DNA of 64,000 nucleotides from Flavobacteriales bacterium. GTDB lineage: Bacteria > Bacteroidota > Bacteroidia > Flavobacteriales_D > Crocinitomicaceae. The stretch spans positions 105,986 to 169,985 of the forward strand of contig VEQH01000001.1 in the NCBI GenBank assembly GCA_018883325.1. Reading direction: 5' to 3'. Each line of letters starts with the position of its first letter. Within the stretch, counting starts at the first letter, position 1. This document shows, one piece after another, positions 43,054 through 51,957 of the stretch. The position numbers were made by a program, and so were the translations under genes. Below the pieces are notes generated by a model, which was not told where the DNA came from, ran no database searches, and was given only the letters and a program-made list of their open reading frames with translations.

Positions 43054-44412
43054 ATGTCCAAAACAGTAAGTATCCGTAAAGGTTTGGATATCAGATTAGA
43101 AGGAGAGGCAGCGAAGAATATTTCTTCTTTACCTCTCTCTCCGACTATTTGTATATCTCCGTTGGATTTTCATGGCTTAAACCCAAAATTGGTTGTGAAA
43201 GAAGGTGACGCAGTAAAAGCTGGTGACGCTATCTTCTTTGATAAAGCGAATGAATCCGTAATGTATTGTACCACTGCAAGTGGAATTGTGAAAGCAATTG
43301 TTCGAGGTGAGAAAAGAAGAATTCTTCAAGTGCTAATCGAAACGGGAGCTGAACAAGTTTATCGTCAATCAGATCCGATTAACGTTGCAAGCGCTTCAGC
43401 AGATGAAGTGAAAGCTAAAATGTTAGCAAATGGATTATGGTCTCTTGTTAAGCAACGTCCGTTGGATGTAGTCGCTGACCCAAATCAAAATCCAAAAGCA
43501 ATTTTTGTTACTGCATTTGATTCTTCTCCTCTTGCACCAGATTTCAATTTTGTGCTTGAAGGAAGAGAGAAAGATTTACAGGCTGGTTTACTTGCTTTAA
43601 CGAAATTAACTTCTGGCAAAGTTCATTTCAACATCAATCCAAATCAAAGCAGTGCTCTATCAGGAGTTTCAGGAGTTGAAATCAATAAATTTTCAGGAAA
43701 ACATCCTGCAGGAAATGTTGGGACGCAAATTCACCACATAGACCCTGTAAACAAAGGAGAATTCGTTTGGACTTTAAATGCTATTGACGTTGCGATTATT
43801 GGACACTTTTTCAATACTGGAAAATTCGATTTAACTAGAACAATCGCATTGACAGGTTCAGAAGTTTCCAATCCGCAATACTACAAAGTGCTTCCGGGAA
43901 CATCAATGGAAACGATTGTTAATGGAAAAGTAAAAGGCAATCACGTTAGATATATCTCTGGAAATGTTTTAACTGGTGATAAAAAAGCGTTGAACGAATA
44001 TTTAGGATACTATCACAATCAAGTGACTGTTATTCCTGAAGGAGATCAATACAAATTTTTCTTAACAACAGGATGGTTAGGTTTAGGTTTTGATAAATTC
44101 TCAAATTCCAGATTGTTCCCAACTTTCTTAATGCCGAAATCTAAAAAGTTTGTTTTAGATACAAATACAAATGGTGAAGAAAGAGCATTTGTTGTTACTG
44201 GAGAGTTAGACCGTGTTTTCCCTTTCGATATTTTGCCAATGCAACTTGTAAAAGCTGCGATTACAAACGATATTGATGGAATGGAAAATCTTGGTATTTA
44301 CGAAGTAGCACCGGAAGATTTTGCGCTGTGTGAATACGTTTGTACTACGAAGATTGATATTCAAGACAAAATTCGTCAAGGATTAGATGTTATTGCTAAA
44401 GAATGTATGTAA
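43054..44412 (+). CDS. nqrA: Na+-translocating NADH:quinone reductase subunit A
   Basis: NqrA is the quinone-binding cytoplasmic subunit of the sodium pump. The 452 residues show the family start (KTVSIRKGLDIRLEGEA), the RnfC-like barrel region with HFNTGKFDLTRTIALTGSEV, and the C-terminal LGIYEVAPEDFALCEYVCTT segment. It is the first gene of a complete nqrABCDEF set with 18 bases to nqrB. Confidence 0.96.
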   Translation: MSKTVSIRKGLDIRLEGEAAKNISSLPLSPTICISPLDFHGLNPKLVVKEGDAVKAGDAIFFDKANESVMYCTTASGIVKAIVRGEKRRILQVLIETGAEQVYRQSDPINVASASADEVKAKMLANGLWSLVKQRPLDVVADPNQNPKAIFVTAFDSSPLAPDFNFVLEGREKDLQAGLLALTKLTSGKVHFNINPNQSSALSGVSGVEINKFSGKHPAGNVGTQIHHIDPVNKGEFVWTLNAIDVAIIGHFFNTGKFDLTRTIALTGSEVSNPQYYKVLPGTSMETIVNGKVKGNHVRYISGNVLTGDKKALNEYLGYYHNQVTVIPEGDQYKFFLTTGWLGLGFDKFSNSRLFPTFLMPKSKKFVLDTNTNGEERAFVVTGELDRVFPFDILPMQLVKAAITNDIDGMENLGIYEVAPEDFALCEYVCTTKIDIQDKIRQGLDVIAKECM

Positions 44413-44430
44413 TTAAATAAATAGAAAACA

Positions 44431-45624
44431 GTGAAATTCTTAGAAAACATATTACACAAAATGGAACCCAACTTCGTAAAAGGAGGGAAATATGAAAAAT
44501 GGAATCCATTATTTGAAACTATAGCTACTTTCGCTTTTACGCCGAAATTAGTTACAACCAAAGGTGCACATATCCGCGACGGTGTGGATTTGAAAAGAAC
44601 AATGATGACAGTTATCATCGCAATGATTCCTTGTTTACTTTTTGGTATTTACAACACAGGCCATTGGGAAATGGTGGCTTCAACAGGAGATAGAAATTTG
44701 GCGTATTTCGCTGATTTTGCAGATAAATTCATGAACGGATTAATTATCGTTCTTCCTTTAATCGTCGTTTCTTACGGTGTTGGTTTAGGAGTTGAATTTT
44801 TATTTGGTATGTTAAGAGGTCACTCGTTGCACGAAGGTTTCTTGGTTTCAGGGATGTTGATTCCGTTAACAATGCCTGCTGATGTTCCATTATGGATGGT
44901 TGGTGTAGCAACTGCTTTTGCGGTAGTTATTGGTAAAGAAATTTTCGGTGGAACAGGAATGAACGTTGTGAATATCGCACTTACTGCAAGAGCGTTTTTA
45001 TTCTTTGCTTATCCAACATCGATGTCTGGTGACAAAGTTTGGTTAGCAGGAACTGAAACTGACGGTGTTTCTGGAGCAACAGCTTTGGGAGATTTAGCAA
45101 CATTTATGTCTGACAAGCCCGTTTTTGAAAACTTAAATGGATTCACAAATGAATATTCCGCTTGGGAAGCATTTACAGGAATGATTCCTGGTTCAGTTGG
45201 TGAAACTTCAACTTTAGCTTGTTTAATTGGAGCTGGAATTTTGTTAATTACAGGAGTTGGATCTTTGAGAATCATGGCTTCGTTCTTTGCAGGAGGATTA
45301 GCAATGGGATTGATATTAAATGCAGCTGGCGGAAACGCATATTTTGACTTACCAGCCTACTTCCATTTAATCTTAGGAGGATTTGCATTTGGTGCTGTGT
45401 TTATGGCTACAGATCCTGTAACAGCAGCTCAAACGGCAACGGGTAAAATAATTTACGGTTTCTTAGGAGGTTTCCTTGCAATTCTTATCCGAGTATTGAA
45501 TCCTGCCTATCCAGAAGGAGTTATGCTAGCTATTCTATTCATGAATATCTCAGCACCTTTGATTGATTACTATGTAATTCAAGGAAATATTAATAGAAGA
45601 TTAAAAAGAACTAAAACTGCTTAA
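44431..45624 (+). CDS. nqrB: Na+-translocating NADH:quinone reductase subunit B
   Basis: NqrB is a multi-helix membrane subunit carrying riboflavin and covalent FMN. The 397 residues begin with a GTG start and the KFVKGGKYEKWNPLFE region, then several membrane helices. The flavinylation motif SGAT lies at 214-217 (GVSGATALGD) with threonine 217 as the likely FMN site. The ApbE flavin transferase needed for this is not in the window. The gap to nqrC is 2 bases. Confidence 0.97.
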   Translation: MKFLENILHKMEPNFVKGGKYEKWNPLFETIATFAFTPKLVTTKGAHIRDGVDLKRTMMTVIIAMIPCLLFGIYNTGHWEMVASTGDRNLAYFADFADKFMNGLIIVLPLIVVSYGVGLGVEFLFGMLRGHSLHEGFLVSGMLIPLTMPADVPLWMVGVATAFAVVIGKEIFGGTGMNVVNIALTARAFLFFAYPTSMSGDKVWLAGTETDGVSGATALGDLATFMSDKPVFENLNGFTNEYSAWEAFTGMIPGSVGETSTLACLIGAGILLITGVGSLRIMASFFAGGLAMGLILNAAGGNAYFDLPAYFHLILGGFAFGAVFMATDPVTAAQTATGKIIYGFLGGFLAILIRVLNPAYPEGVMLAILFMNISAPLIDYYVIQGNINRRLKRTKTA

Positions 45625-45626
45625 TA

Positions 45627-46364
45627 ATGGCTATCAATAAAGAAAGTAACACTTATACAATTCTCTTTGCCACGATTATGGTTGTGGTAGTTGGTGGAAT
45701 TTTAGCTTTTCTGTCGCTGAGTTTAAAACCTATGCAGGAAGCGAATGGAAAGATTAAAAAGAAAATGGAAATTCTTAAAGCGCTTTTGACAACTGAAGAA
45801 TTCCAAACTATTTCAAGATCAAATGCTGATGCTAAATATGCAGATTACATAAAAGCTGAAATCGTTTTAGATCAAAGTGGAAAAGTTATTCAAGAAGGAA
45901 AAGACGCTGCATTCAATGTAGATATTAAATCTGAATACAAAGACAAAAATCTTCCTGCAGTTAAAAGAAGTTTTCCAATGTTTATTGCTGAGAAAAACGG
46001 CAAGAAACTGTATGTAATTCCTATTATCGGTAAAGGACTTTGGGGGCCAATTTGGGGTAATGTTTGTATTGCTGAAGACAAACGCTCAATTTCTGGTGCA
46101 TCTTTTGGACACCAAGGAGAAACTCCAGGTTTAGGTGCTGAAATCTCACAAGGTTTCTTCATTGATCGTTGGACTAAAGGAGATGAAAAAATTTCTGATG
46201 ACAATGGGGACTTTACACCTTTTGAGGTTGTAAAAGATGGAACTGGTCCGAACCCTACAAAAATTGATGGAATTTCAGGTGGAACAATCACTTCAAAAGG
46301 AGTTGAAGAAATGGTTAACAGATGTTTAGTTCCTTACACTATTTACTTTAAATCATTAAAATAA
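45627..46364 (+). CDS. nqrC: Na+-translocating NADH:quinone reductase subunit C
   Basis: NqrC carries a second covalent FMN on the outer side of the membrane. The 245 residues have one N-terminal helix (about 9-29), then a periplasmic FMN-binding domain with FGHQGETPGLGAEISQGFF and the flavinylation motif SGGT at 217-220 (threonine 220), a normal variant of S(G/A)(A/G)T. It lies 2 bases after nqrB and 5 before nqrD. Confidence 0.97.
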   Translation: MAINKESNTYTILFATIMVVVVGGILAFLSLSLKPMQEANGKIKKKMEILKALLTTEEFQTISRSNADAKYADYIKAEIVLDQSGKVIQEGKDAAFNVDIKSEYKDKNLPAVKRSFPMFIAEKNGKKLYVIPIIGKGLWGPIWGNVCIAEDKRSISGASFGHQGETPGLGAEISQGFFIDRWTKGDEKISDDNGDFTPFEVVKDGTGPNPTKIDGISGGTITSKGVEEMVNRCLVPYTIYFKSLK

Positions 46365-46369
46365 AAAAA

Positions 46370-47059
46370 ATGAGCGAATCAATTGCAAAAGTAAAAGCTC
46401 CAAGTGAGCCACTATTCTCAAAAAAGAATAGAAAATTAATAACAGATCCTCTTACTGACAATAATCCTGTTACTGTTCAGGTTCTTGGTATTTGTTCTGC
46501 ATTGGCAATTACTGTAAAAATCGACACTTCTTTGGTTATGGGATTGTCGGTAATATTTGTTACAGCTATAGGTAATTTTGTTATTTCTGCTTTAAGAAAT
46601 ATTATGCCTCCACGAATTAGAATTATTGTACAATTAGTAGTTGCAGCTGCACTTGTTATTATTGTAAATGAAATCTTAAAAGCATTTCTTCCTGATATTT
46701 CTGAACAATTATCCGTTTTCGTAGGATTAATTATCACTAACTGTATTATCATGGGTCGATTTGAAGCATTTGCTATGGCAAATAAGCCTTGGCCTTCATT
46801 TTTAGACGGTATCGGTAATGGTTTAGGTTATGCAGGTTTATTACTAATTGTTGGCTTTTTCAGAGAACTTTTTGGATCTGGAAGTTTATTAGGTTTTAAA
46901 ATCTTTGGTTCTGCTATCCCAGGAGAAGAATGGGGGCTTTACACAATGGGATATGCAAATAATAACTTAGTAATTCTTCCACCAATGGCTTTAATTATTG
47001 TTGGAATTATTATTTGGATTCAACGTTCAAGAAACAAAAATCTTCAAGAAGAAATTTAA
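46370..47059 (+). CDS. nqrD: Na+-translocating NADH:quinone reductase subunit D
   Basis: NqrD is a six-helix membrane subunit homologous to RnfE/NqrE. The 229 residues show PLTDNNPVTVQVLGICSALA, then helices with IVQLVVAAALVIIVNEILKA, the GLIITNCIIMGR motif (Fe-S cysteine) and KPWPSFLDGIGNGLGYA. It is spaced 5 bases from nqrC and from nqrE. Confidence 0.97.
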   Translation: MSESIAKVKAPSEPLFSKKNRKLITDPLTDNNPVTVQVLGICSALAITVKIDTSLVMGLSVIFVTAIGNFVISALRNIMPPRIRIIVQLVVAAALVIIVNEILKAFLPDISEQLSVFVGLIITNCIIMGRFEAFAMANKPWPSFLDGIGNGLGYAGLLLIVGFFRELFGSGSLLGFKIFGSAIPGEEWGLYTMGYANNNLVILPPMALIIVGIIIWIQRSRNKNLQEEI

Positions 47060-47064
47060 AAAAA

Positions 47065-47775
47065 ATGGAAACTACATTAGATATATTTGTAAAAGCCATA
47101 TTCTCAGAGAATATGATTTTTACCTACTTTTTAGGAATGTGCTCTTATTTAGCAGTTTCTAAAACAGTAAAAACTGCTGTTGGTCTTGGTGCTGCGGTAA
47201 TATTCGTTTTAGTTGTTACTGTTCCTATAAATTGGTTATTGGAAAATTATTTATTAAAAGCTGGTGCTTTAGAATGGTTAAATCCTGCTTGGAAAGAAAT
47301 TGATTTAAGTTTTATTTCTTTCATTATGTTCATTGCTGTTGTTGCATCTATCGTACAATTGGTTGAAATGATAGTAGAAAAATTCTCCCCAGCTCTTTAC
47401 GGTGCACTTGGGATATTTTTACCATTGATTGCTGTTAACTGTTCTATTTTAGGAGGTGCGCTATTTATGCAAGAAAGACAATATTCAACATTTATGGATG
47501 TTACTGCGTTTTCTATGGGTTCTGGAATTGGTTGGGCAATCGCAATCGTTCTTATTGCAGGTATCCGTGAAAAAATTAGATATTCACATATTCCAGCTCC
47601 ATTGAAAGGTTTAGGTATCACTTTTATTCTTACAGGTTTAATGGGGATTGCATTCATGAGTTTTTCAGGAATCAAATATGTTGATGAACCTAAGAAAGAT
47701 AAAAAAGAAGCTACAACAGAAACAGCTTCTAATAAAGTAGCTGAATTATCCACTTCAAATAAAATCGCAAAATGA
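47065..47775 (+). CDS. nqrE: Na+-translocating NADH:quinone reductase subunit E
   Basis: NqrE pairs with NqrD around a membrane Fe-S centre. The ATG at 47065 gives 236 residues starting METTLDIFVKAIFSENMIFT; an upstream reading overlaps the nqrD end and adds only basic residues unlike the family. Helices and the LIAVNCSILGGALFMQERQY motif are present. The C-terminus carries a charged tail of about 30 residues (PKKDKKEATTETASNK and on) beyond the usual end near 200. It overlaps nqrF by 4 bases. Confidence 0.95.
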   Translation: METTLDIFVKAIFSENMIFTYFLGMCSYLAVSKTVKTAVGLGAAVIFVLVVTVPINWLLENYLLKAGALEWLNPAWKEIDLSFISFIMFIAVVASIVQLVEMIVEKFSPALYGALGIFLPLIAVNCSILGGALFMQERQYSTFMDVTAFSMGSGIGWAIAIVLIAGIREKIRYSHIPAPLKGLGITFILTGLMGIAFMSFSGIKYVDEPKKDKKEATTETASNKVAELSTSNKIAK

Positions 47776-49076
47776 GTTTAGGTGTTTTAATGACCGTAAC
47801 GGTTATCATTTTCCTTTTTGTTACCCTTTTGCTAACTGCAATGTTATTATTTGCAAAAGCAAAGTTATCTCCTAAAGGAAAAATTACTATTGATATTAAT
47901 CATGGTGAGCGAATTCTTGAAGTTGACGGTGGAGGTACATTACTTGGAACTTTAGGTAATGCAGGTGTATTTCTTCCTTCCGCTTGCGGTGGTGGTGGTA
48001 CATGTATTCAGTGTAAATGCCAAGTTTTAGAAGGTGGTGGTGAGATTTTACCAACTGAAATTCCGAACTTTTCTCGTAAAGAAATTGCTGATAAATGGCG
48101 TTTAGGATGCCAAGTAAAAGTAAAAGAAAACATGAAAATTCATGTGGAAGAAGAAGTACTTGGTATTAAAGAATGGGAAGCGACTGTGGTTTCTAATTAC
48201 AATGTTGCAACTTTCATCAAGGAGTTTATTGTAGAAATCCCTGAGGATATGGACTACAAAGCAGGTGGTTATATTCAAATTAAAATTCCTGCTTGTACGG
48301 TAAAATATTCAGAAATGGATATAGCAGCTCATCCGCAAGATCACCCAGGAGAACCTGATAAATTCAGAAAACATTGGGATAAATTCGGAATGTGGGATTT
48401 AGTAATGAAAAACGAAGAAGAAGTTGTAAGAGCTTATTCAATGGCTTCATACCCAGCTGAAGGTCGCAGAATTATGTTAAACGTTCGTGTTGCTACTCCA
48501 CCTTGGGATAGAGCTAGAAATGGTTGGATGAATGTAAACCCTGGAGTTGCGTCTTCGTTTATTTTTAACTTAAAAGTTGGCGACAAAGCTATTATTTCAG
48601 GACCTTATGGAGAGTTTTTTATTAACGATTCTAATGCTGAAATGCTTTACATTGGTGGTGGTGCTGGTATGGCTCCAATGCGTTCTCACTTGTATGAATT
48701 ATTTAAAACGATTAAAACGGGTAGAAAAGTTACTTATTGGTATGGTGGTCGTTCGAAAGAAGAATTGTTTTACATTCACTACTTTAGAGACTTAGAAAGA
48801 GATTTTCCAAACTTCAAGTTTTTCTTAGTTTTATCTGAACCATTACCTGAAGATAATTGGGTAGCGAAAAAAGATATTAACGATACGAATGGTGATGGAT
48901 TCGTAGGATTTGTACACCAAGCGGTAATCGATCAATATTTATCAAAACACGATTCTCCAGAAGACATTGAATTCTACTTCTGTGGTCCTCCAATGATGAA
49001 TAACGCAGTTGTAAATATGTGTGATGAATGGGGAGTTCCAAAAGAAAATGTTCGCTTCGACGACTTTGGAGGATAA
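47772..49076 (+). CDS. nqrF: Na+-translocating NADH:quinone reductase subunit F
   Basis: NqrF is the NADH-oxidising subunit. The 434 residues have an N-terminal membrane helix (about 5-27), a [2Fe-2S] ferredoxin domain with C72, C78, C81 and C113 (SACGGGGTCIQCKC), an FAD domain (RAYSMASYP) and an NADH domain (YIGGGAGMAPMRSHLYE; FYFCGPPMMNNAVVNM). All cofactor residues seem present. It ends the operon before a strong terminator. Confidence 0.98.
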   Translation: MSLGVLMTVTVIIFLFVTLLLTAMLLFAKAKLSPKGKITIDINHGERILEVDGGGTLLGTLGNAGVFLPSACGGGGTCIQCKCQVLEGGGEILPTEIPNFSRKEIADKWRLGCQVKVKENMKIHVEEEVLGIKEWEATVVSNYNVATFIKEFIVEIPEDMDYKAGGYIQIKIPACTVKYSEMDIAAHPQDHPGEPDKFRKHWDKFGMWDLVMKNEEEVVRAYSMASYPAEGRRIMLNVRVATPPWDRARNGWMNVNPGVASSFIFNLKVGDKAIISGPYGEFFINDSNAEMLYIGGGAGMAPMRSHLYELFKTIKTGRKVTYWYGGRSKEELFYIHYFRDLERDFPNFKFFLVLSEPLPEDNWVAKKDINDTNGDGFVGFVHQAVIDQYLSKHDSPEDIEFYFCGPPMMNNAVVNMCDEWGVPKENVRFDDFGG

Positions 49077-49093
49077 TCCAAATTAGAAAGTTT

Positions 49094-49123
49094 AAAATCC
49101 TACTTCGGTAGGATTTTTTTTTA
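49094..49123 (+). terminator. nqr operon terminator
   Basis: AAAATCCTAC-TTCG-GTAGGATTTT is a perfect 10-bp stem with a UUCG tetraloop followed by more T residues, 18 bases after nqrF. The convergent bioF ends at 49121, so it may also act for that strand, although the U-tract is better on the plus strand. Confidence 0.92.
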
Positions 49124-50200
49124 CAATAAAGATTTTAAAAGGGAAATTTCTTCTTGAGAATTAAAGGAATGTAAACAAATACGAACACATTCTTTACCTT
49201 TTGGAACGGTTGGAGAAAATATTGGTTTCGTATAAATCCCCTTATTTTTAAGTCTTTCGGCTAAAGCAATTGTTTGTTCTAAATCAGCAGTTTGAATAAT
49301 TTGTATTGGAGAATTTAAGTCCGATGGAAAACAGCTGCTATCAATTAAATCCTTTCTGAAATATTCAATGTTCGTTTGTAAAGCTGATTGTCTTATTTGA
49401 ATCGAATGATTATTAACTAAACTTTCAATGATTGAATAATCACTTGGAGGTAAACCTGTTGTGTAAATAAATGGTCGTGCAAAATTTACAAGAAAGTCAA
49501 TTAAGCTTTTTGAACCGAGAATTGCAGCACCGTGAAACCCGTAAGCCTTACCAAAAGTAATTACACGTGCAAAAACTTCAGTGTCAAGGTTTAATTCGTG
49601 AACTAAGCCTCTACCTTCACTTCCAAAAACCCCAACCGAATGAGCTTCATCGACGATTAAAAAGGAATTATTTTTTGCACAAATACTTGCTATTTCTTTA
49701 AGCGGACTTATGTCGCCGTTCATCGAATATAATGATTCAACGACCACATAAACCGAACCCGATATTGTTTTTATTTTCGACTCTAAATCGTTTAAATCAT
49801 TGTGATTAAAGCTAATCGCTTTAGCAAATGACAATCGAATTCCATCGCGAATACTAGCGTGAACCAAATCATCATATAAAATAGTATCACCCCGTTGAGG
49901 AATTGTACTTAATAAAGATAAATTAGCGGTGTAACCTGAATTAAAAACCAAAGAAGATTCAACATTAAAATGCTTCGATAAAAATGTTTCACAACTTAAG
50001 GCTTCTTTAGAATTTCCAGAAAGTAAACGCGAACCAGTTGCACCAATGGAAAGATTTGTGCTTTTTATTGAAATACTATCTCTTGCAAAACCCAAATAAT
50101 CATTTGAAAAAAAATCGATTGCTGAGTTCGAAAGCGACAAATAACGAAAAGTACCTTCTTCTCTTCTCTTATTTAGTTTTTCAAGAAGTTTATAATCCAT
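49121..50200 (-). CDS. bioF: 8-amino-7-oxononanoate synthase-like aminotransferase
   Basis: BioF condenses pimeloyl thioester with alanine in biotin synthesis. The 359 residues are a PLP-dependent alpha-oxoamine synthase: FFSNDYLGFA, GATGSRLLSGNS, NSGYTANLSLLS, VDEAHSVG (D184, H187) and the PLP lysine K218 in VITFGKAYGFHGA. It starts immediately after bioB, which supports a biotin role over the related KBL or SPT enzymes. Confidence 0.9.
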   Translation of the reverse strand: MDYKLLEKLNKRREEGTFRYLSLSNSAIDFFSNDYLGFARDSISIKSTNLSIGATGSRLLSGNSKEALSCETFLSKHFNVESSLVFNSGYTANLSLLSTIPQRGDTILYDDLVHASIRDGIRLSFAKAISFNHNDLNDLESKIKTISGSVYVVVESLYSMNGDISPLKEIASICAKNNSFLIVDEAHSVGVFGSEGRGLVHELNLDTEVFARVITFGKAYGFHGAAILGSKSLIDFLVNFARPFIYTTGLPPSDYSIIESLVNNHSIQIRQSALQTNIEYFRKDLIDSSCFPSDLNSPIQIIQTADLEQTIALAERLKNKGIYTKPIFSPTVPKGKECVRICLHSFNSQEEISLLKSLL

Positions 50201-51310
50201 TTACAATGAATCAACAGAACTTACTTTTCTTGGCGAAAATCCTTTTTCAATAGCTTCTAATCGCGCTGCTTCTAATTCCTTCTCTCTTTGAAGTTCATTT
50301 GCTTTTCTAGCTTCGATTTTTTCGTCAGGAATTGAAATTGGTTGTTCAGCATCTTTAAATGGTTCTTTTGGGATCAAACCTAAAATATCAAACATTTCTT
50401 TATCCTCGTTGAAATCTGGATTTGGCGTCGTTAATAATTTATCACCAGCAAAAATAGAACCTGCTCCTGCCATAAAACATAAAGCTTGTGCCTCCATATT
50501 CATTTTTGTTCTTCCTGCCGATAATCGAACGACAGCCTCAGGGAATACAATTCGAGTGGTAGCAACCATTCTTATCATTTCCCATTGTTCAATTGGTTTT
50601 TGATCCTCTAAAGGCGTACCTTCAACAGCAACCAATGCGTTAATTGGAATTGATTCTGGAGGAGTTTCCATTTGCATATAGCTCAATAATAATCCCATTC
50701 TATCTTCAACAGCCTCACCCATTCCGATAATACCTCCTGAACAAACAGTAATTCCAGCTTTACGCGCATTTTCAATCGTATTCAAACGATCTTCATATTC
50801 TCTTGTAGAAATAACATCACCATAAAACTCTGGAGAAGTATCCAAGTTGTGATTGTAAGCAAATAAACCTGCGTTTTTCAATCTTTTAGCTTGTTCTTCG
50901 TTCATCATACCAAGCGTACAACAAACTTCCATTCCCAAGTCATTTACAGACTGAACCATTTCAATCACATTATCAAAATCTTTGTTGTCGCGAACCTCAC
51001 GCCAAGCAGCACCCATACATAATCTAGAAGAACCGTTTGCTTTGGCATTTTTTGCTTGTTCAATAACAGATTCTACCGTCATCAATTTATGCGCCTCGAC
51101 ATCTGTATGATAACGAGCCGCTTGAGGGCAATACCCACAATCTTCAGCACAACCACCAGTTTTAATGCTTAACAAAGAAGACATTTGTACTTCACGAGGA
51201 TTATGATATTGACGGTGAATTGTAGCTGCCTCAAAAACAAGTTCTAACAATGGCTTATTGTATAATTCAACAAGTTGTTCTTTCGTTTGATAGTTTGGAT
51301 TTACTTTCAT
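50201..51310 (-). CDS. bioB: biotin synthase
   Basis: BioB is a radical-SAM enzyme inserting sulfur into dethiobiotin. The 369 residues show the 4Fe-4S motif C54, C58, C61 (TGGCAEDCGYCPQ), the CMGAAWR and YNHNLDTSPEFY segments, and the second cluster region (GGIIGMGE; RLSAGRT). A charged C-terminal extension of about 40 residues (KIEARKANELQREKELEAAR and on) follows the usual end. The -7 box lies 4 bases before the ATG, so the message is likely leaderless. No bioD or bioA is in the window. Confidence 0.96.
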   Translation of the reverse strand: MKVNPNYQTKEQLVELYNKPLLELVFEAATIHRQYHNPREVQMSSLLSIKTGGCAEDCGYCPQAARYHTDVEAHKLMTVESVIEQAKNAKANGSSRLCMGAAWREVRDNKDFDNVIEMVQSVNDLGMEVCCTLGMMNEEQAKRLKNAGLFAYNHNLDTSPEFYGDVISTREYEDRLNTIENARKAGITVCSGGIIGMGEAVEDRMGLLLSYMQMETPPESIPINALVAVEGTPLEDQKPIEQWEMIRMVATTRIVFPEAVVRLSAGRTKMNMEAQALCFMAGAGSIFAGDKLLTTPNPDFNEDKEMFDILGLIPKEPFKDAEQPISIPDEKIEARKANELQREKELEAARLEAIEKGFSPRKVSSVDSL

Positions 51311-51314
51311 AGTG

Positions 51315-51322
51315 CAAATATA
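51315..51322 (-). promoter_or_regulatory. -7 promoter element of bioBF
   Basis: TATATTTG on the minus strand matches TAnnTTTG exactly and stops 4 bases before the bioB ATG, predicting a start of transcription at or beside the start codon. Confidence 0.6.
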
Positions 51323-51342
51323 AGAACTGAACAGAATAATTA

Positions 51343-51420
51343 ATTGAAAATGTAAAATTGAAAATGTAGAATTAACACTTCGACCTGCTCAATGTAAAAG
51401 CTCAGTGTAAAAAATGTAGA
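51343..51420. repeat. short intergenic repeats between ispF and bioB
   Basis: The segment holds AATTGAAAATGTA twice in tandem (51343-51368 region), then AATGTAGAATT, and later two GCTCA(A/G)TGTAAAA units. The words overlap those at 21636-21655. They are too irregular for a CRISPR array. The rest of 51311-51477 shows no gene. Confidence 0.5.
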
Positions 51421-51477
51421 CTGACAAATTAGAGTGAAAAGTTGAGAACGAAGAGTTTAAAGAAAAATGATTCTAAT

Positions 51478-51957
51478 TTACTTTTTCTCTAATAAACAAG
51501 CCGCGTAAGCTTTCACAGCACGTCTTTCACCAAATGAATCTACTTTTTCGTGAGTGGTTGCTTTAATTGAAACCGCATCTTCCTCTATCATTAAAATTTC
51601 AGCAATAACCTTTTGCATTGCTGGAATATGTGGATTTAATTTAGGCTTTTCTAAAATAACAGTGGAGTCGATATTAATTACTGAATATCCTTTTTCGCTC
51701 ACTTTTTTATAAACCTCTTTTAATAATATTTTGGAATCAATTCCTTTAAATTGAGGATCTGTGTCTGAAAAATGGAAACCAATATCACGAAGGTTTGCAG
51801 CTCCTAGTAAAGCATCACAGATAGCGTGTAAAAGAACATCTGCATCAGAATGACCAACTGCACCTAAATCTGATTCGATTTTTAAACCACCAATCCACAA
51901 AGGGTAATTTACTGCTAATTGGTGAACATCAACTCCGTAACCTATTCGGATAATCAT
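51478..51957 (-). CDS. ispF: 2-C-methyl-D-erythritol 2,4-cyclodiphosphate synthase
   Basis: IspF closes the ring of the MEP-pathway isoprenoid intermediate. The 159 residues show the metal-binding GYGVDVHQL (Asp and His), GHSDADVLLHAICDALLGA, DIGFHFSDTDPQFKG, and the C-terminal VSIKATTHEKVDSFG. It begins right after the porV stop, so it is co-transcribed with porV and porU. Confidence 0.97.
   Translation of the reverse strand: MIIRIGYGVDVHQLAVNYPLWIGGLKIESDLGAVGHSDADVLLHAICDALLGAANLRDIGFHFSDTDPQFKGIDSKILLKEVYKKVSEKGYSVINIDSTVILEKPKLNPHIPAMQKVIAEILMIEEDAVSIKATTHEKVDSFGERRAVKAYAACLLEKK

Noticed and set aside
51343..51420. Possible CRISPR-like repeats
   Set aside because: Units are short, irregular and lack uniform spacers; no cas genes are present.
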